Assembly (NCBI GenBank): GCA_030018715.1
Contig: JASEHN010000267.1
Span: 1-5,016, forward strand
Direction of reading: 5' to 3'
Origin: Thermodesulfobacteriota bacterium
GTDB taxonomy: Bacteria > Desulfobacterota > SM23-61
DNA: 5,016 nt
The first letter of the stretch is position 1. Each line of letters starts with the position of its first letter. The translations under genes were made by a program, and so were the position numbers. The notes beneath the pieces were generated by a model. That model was not told the DNA's origin, did not search any database, and worked only from the letters and a program-made list of their open reading frames with translations. Below, in pieces: positions 4,868 to 5,016 of the stretch.

Positions 4868-5016
4868 ATGAGCAGCTACGGGGCGCCCGGGTTCCCGACG
4901 TGACTCGGAGGGACATTTGGGTCATCTACCGGGATACCGGCAGATAGGCGCTGTGCCGCGGAGCGGCCAGCGCCGTGCCCTCGGGAACACGGGCGCCCCG
5001 ATAGGCCGCCGCGTCT
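4868..5016 (+). ncRNA. Structured repeat copy B, HEARO / IscB omega-RNA-like (runs off window)
   Basis: The sequence can fold into one closed multibranch structure. A 19-base closing stem pairs 4880-4898 with 4981-4999 with a single G-A mismatch. Inside it are three hairpins: TGACTC (4901-4906) with GGGTCA (4919-4924); TCTACCGG (4925-4932) with CCGGCAGA (4937-4944), capped by a GATA tetraloop of GNRA type; and GGCGCTG (4947-4953) with CAGCGCC (4968-4974), extended by GCCGC/GCGGC around GGA. ATAGGCCGCCGC follows at 5001 and in copy A begins a further stem. ATGA occurs at 4868-4871, the left-flank motif I recall for HEARO RNAs, which are now linked to IscB nucleases. The fold and relation to copy A are visible; the family name is inferred. 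No nuclease gene is in the window. Confidence 0.5.

Overview
The window looks like a piece of a mid-GC bacterial chromosome. The family mix (a short 'SPKDxxFLxRFF' orphan protein, a lipoate-ligase-like protein, a DUF2007-like protein and several toxin-antitoxin remnants) fits an environmental anaerobe of the Desulfobacterota/deltaproteobacterial type. That assignment is inference from family resemblance only; no marker gene is present.

Left part (1-2350): a small plus-strand gene of unknown function (203-403) has a promoter, a strong Shine-Dalgarno and a leader holding three tandem 9-mers. It converges on a minus-strand pair. That pair is a lipoate/biotin-ligase-fold protein whose glycine-rich substrate loop is missing (2330-1245), followed 40 bases later by an intact UPF0173-type metallo-beta-lactamase-fold hydrolase (1204-497). 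The pair ends in an intrinsic terminator (494-473).

Middle (2331-3120): about 490 bases without a convincing gene, including a possible promoter for the ligase gene and a GC-richer, coding-like scrap. Then comes a small minus-strand DUF2007-like gene (3080-2820).

Right part (3120-5016): an accessory zone of minus-strand toxin-antitoxin genes among copies of one structured repeat. In minus-strand order these are a BrnT-family toxin and its overlapping ribbon-helix-helix-like antitoxin, a 52-residue antitoxin-like orphan, an intact HicB antitoxin, and a HicA toxin that I reconstructed by hand. HicA has a recognisable sequence from its GTG start to its end, but TAA interrupts it at codon 36.

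The most interesting item is the dispersed repeat. The copy starting near 4868 can fold into a long GC-rich closing stem around three clean hairpins, with ATGA at its left edge, and it runs off the window. A 5'-truncated, decayed copy lies at 3124-3334 and a 3'-end-only copy at 4257-4314 overlaps the antitoxin gene's last codons. Its architecture, dispersal and ATGA edge suggest a HEARO / IscB omega-RNA-like element. If so, an IscB-type nuclease gene might lie just beyond position 5016. This is a hypothesis; the fold and the copies are visible, the family name is not proven.
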